64,000 nucleotides of DNA from Rhodopseudomonas sp. P2A-2r. GTDB taxonomy: Bacteria > Pseudomonadota > Alphaproteobacteria > Rhizobiales > Xanthobacteraceae. A program made the position numbers and the translations under genes. The notes beneath the pieces were generated by a model. That model had not been told where the DNA came from and did not search any database. It saw only the letters and a list, made by a program, of their open reading frames with translations. Numbering within the stretch: position 1 is the first letter of the stretch; each line of letters starts with the position of its first letter. Shown one piece after another: positions 63,711 through 64,000 of the stretch. The stretch is taken from contig NZ_CP110389.1 in the NCBI RefSeq assembly GCF_026015985.1, forward strand, positions 2,822,001 to 2,886,000. Direction: 5' to 3'.

Positions 63711-63897
63711 GGGTGCGCCGCGGCCGCGGCTCATTAGCCCACCGCGGTCGCGGACATCGCCACCGGCCTGCTGCCATCCCCGGCAGCAGGCCGCGGTTGT
63801 TGAACGCAGACCCCGACGCCAATTCCATTTCCGCCGCGAACGGTCTAGGAAGGCGCCGTCGTCCGGCGCGCCGGACATCTCCGGAACGGGTAGAGCA

Positions 63898-64000
63898 TTG
63901 CGGAATTTTGCGAAGCGCGCGGCCATCGTGCTGCTGCCTCTGGCGCTGGCGTGTTGCGGCGGCATGGAGCGCGGCATCAGTTTCACCGACGACCAGGGTA
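63898..64000 (+). CDS. Putative lipoprotein, 5' part only
   Basis: The window ends inside an ORF whose first residues read MRNFAKRAAIVLLPLALACC then GGMERGISFTDDQG. A basic start, a hydrophobic stretch and LALAC suggest a lipoprotein signal peptide. The TTG start with GGGTAGAG upstream is tentative. The rest of the gene lies beyond the window, so its function cannot be told. Confidence 0.5.
   Translation, partial: MRNFAKRAAIVLLPLALACCGGMERGISFTDDQG

Noticed and set aside
63312..63986. A 224-codon minus-strand frame at the right end
   Set aside because: It covers a plus-strand secreted protein gene and a hairpin region and shows only mirror-frame composition.

Overview
The window is chromosomal DNA of a high-GC alphaproteobacterium. 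It is most likely a member of the Bradyrhizobium / Rhodopseudomonas / Tardiphaga group (Nitrobacteraceae). This is inferred from the gene families (cysE next to a DUF3126 gene, NifU-like next to folE and hisI, PAS_5, DUF2336, transglutaminase-like cysteine peptidase, GrlR-like protein) and from several families of palindromic intergenic repeats of the type I associate with this group. It is not proven by any marker gene here. About 70 genes and one tRNA (tRNA-Leu, TAA) are supported. No phage, IS element, CRISPR array or origin was seen.

Layout. 1-6.8 kb: a peptide ABC importer (fused double ATPase, two permeases) with an M20 peptidase on the minus strand and a divergent solute-binding protein. 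7-13 kb: small genes, tRNA-Leu, a flavoprotein monooxygenase, a zinc-finger protein, an alpha/beta hydrolase, cysE and a DUF3126 gene. 13-17.4 kb: a NarL-type two-component system, then a three-gene operon headed by an ExbB/TolQ/MotA-type channel whose partner proteins I do not recognise. 17.4-24.5 kb: small membrane and secreted proteins, a HigBA-type toxin-antitoxin pair with an operator, a gamma carbonic anhydrase, an RMF-like 56-residue protein, a dienelactone hydrolase and a cysteine peptidase. 24.8-36.6 kb: tandem PilZ protein, PAS_5 protein, a possible small RNA with a strong terminator, rhomboid protease, CBS protein, patatin, an ArsR/ene-reductase divergent pair, a large GGDEF-EAL protein, nitroreductase and 2-hydroxyacid dehydrogenase. 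36.7-42.6 kb: two paralogous YadA-type trimeric adhesins flanking an unfamiliar DNA-binding regulator, with an identical 18-bp motif upstream of both adhesins. 42.8-50.2 kb: housekeeping genes (thrS, yidD, NifU-like, folE, hisI), a GrlR-like gene, and three copies of a nested palindromic repeat. 50.2-64 kb: a lytic transglycosylase, DUF2336 protein, Hpt and CheY-like proteins with a chemoreceptor, AhpD-like/LysR and AraC genes, nadK, a TPR protein and small secreted proteins.

Signalling is a recurring theme: PilZ, GGDEF-EAL, PAS, DUF2336, Hpt, CheY-like and a chemoreceptor fit a motile, surface-colonising bacterium, and the adhesin module fits attachment. Six genes, including the essential thrS, carry a single-base frameshift. 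They share no common cause except proximity to short repeats or homopolymers in four of the six. The simplest reading is residual indel error in the assembly, so these genes should be checked before being called pseudogenes.
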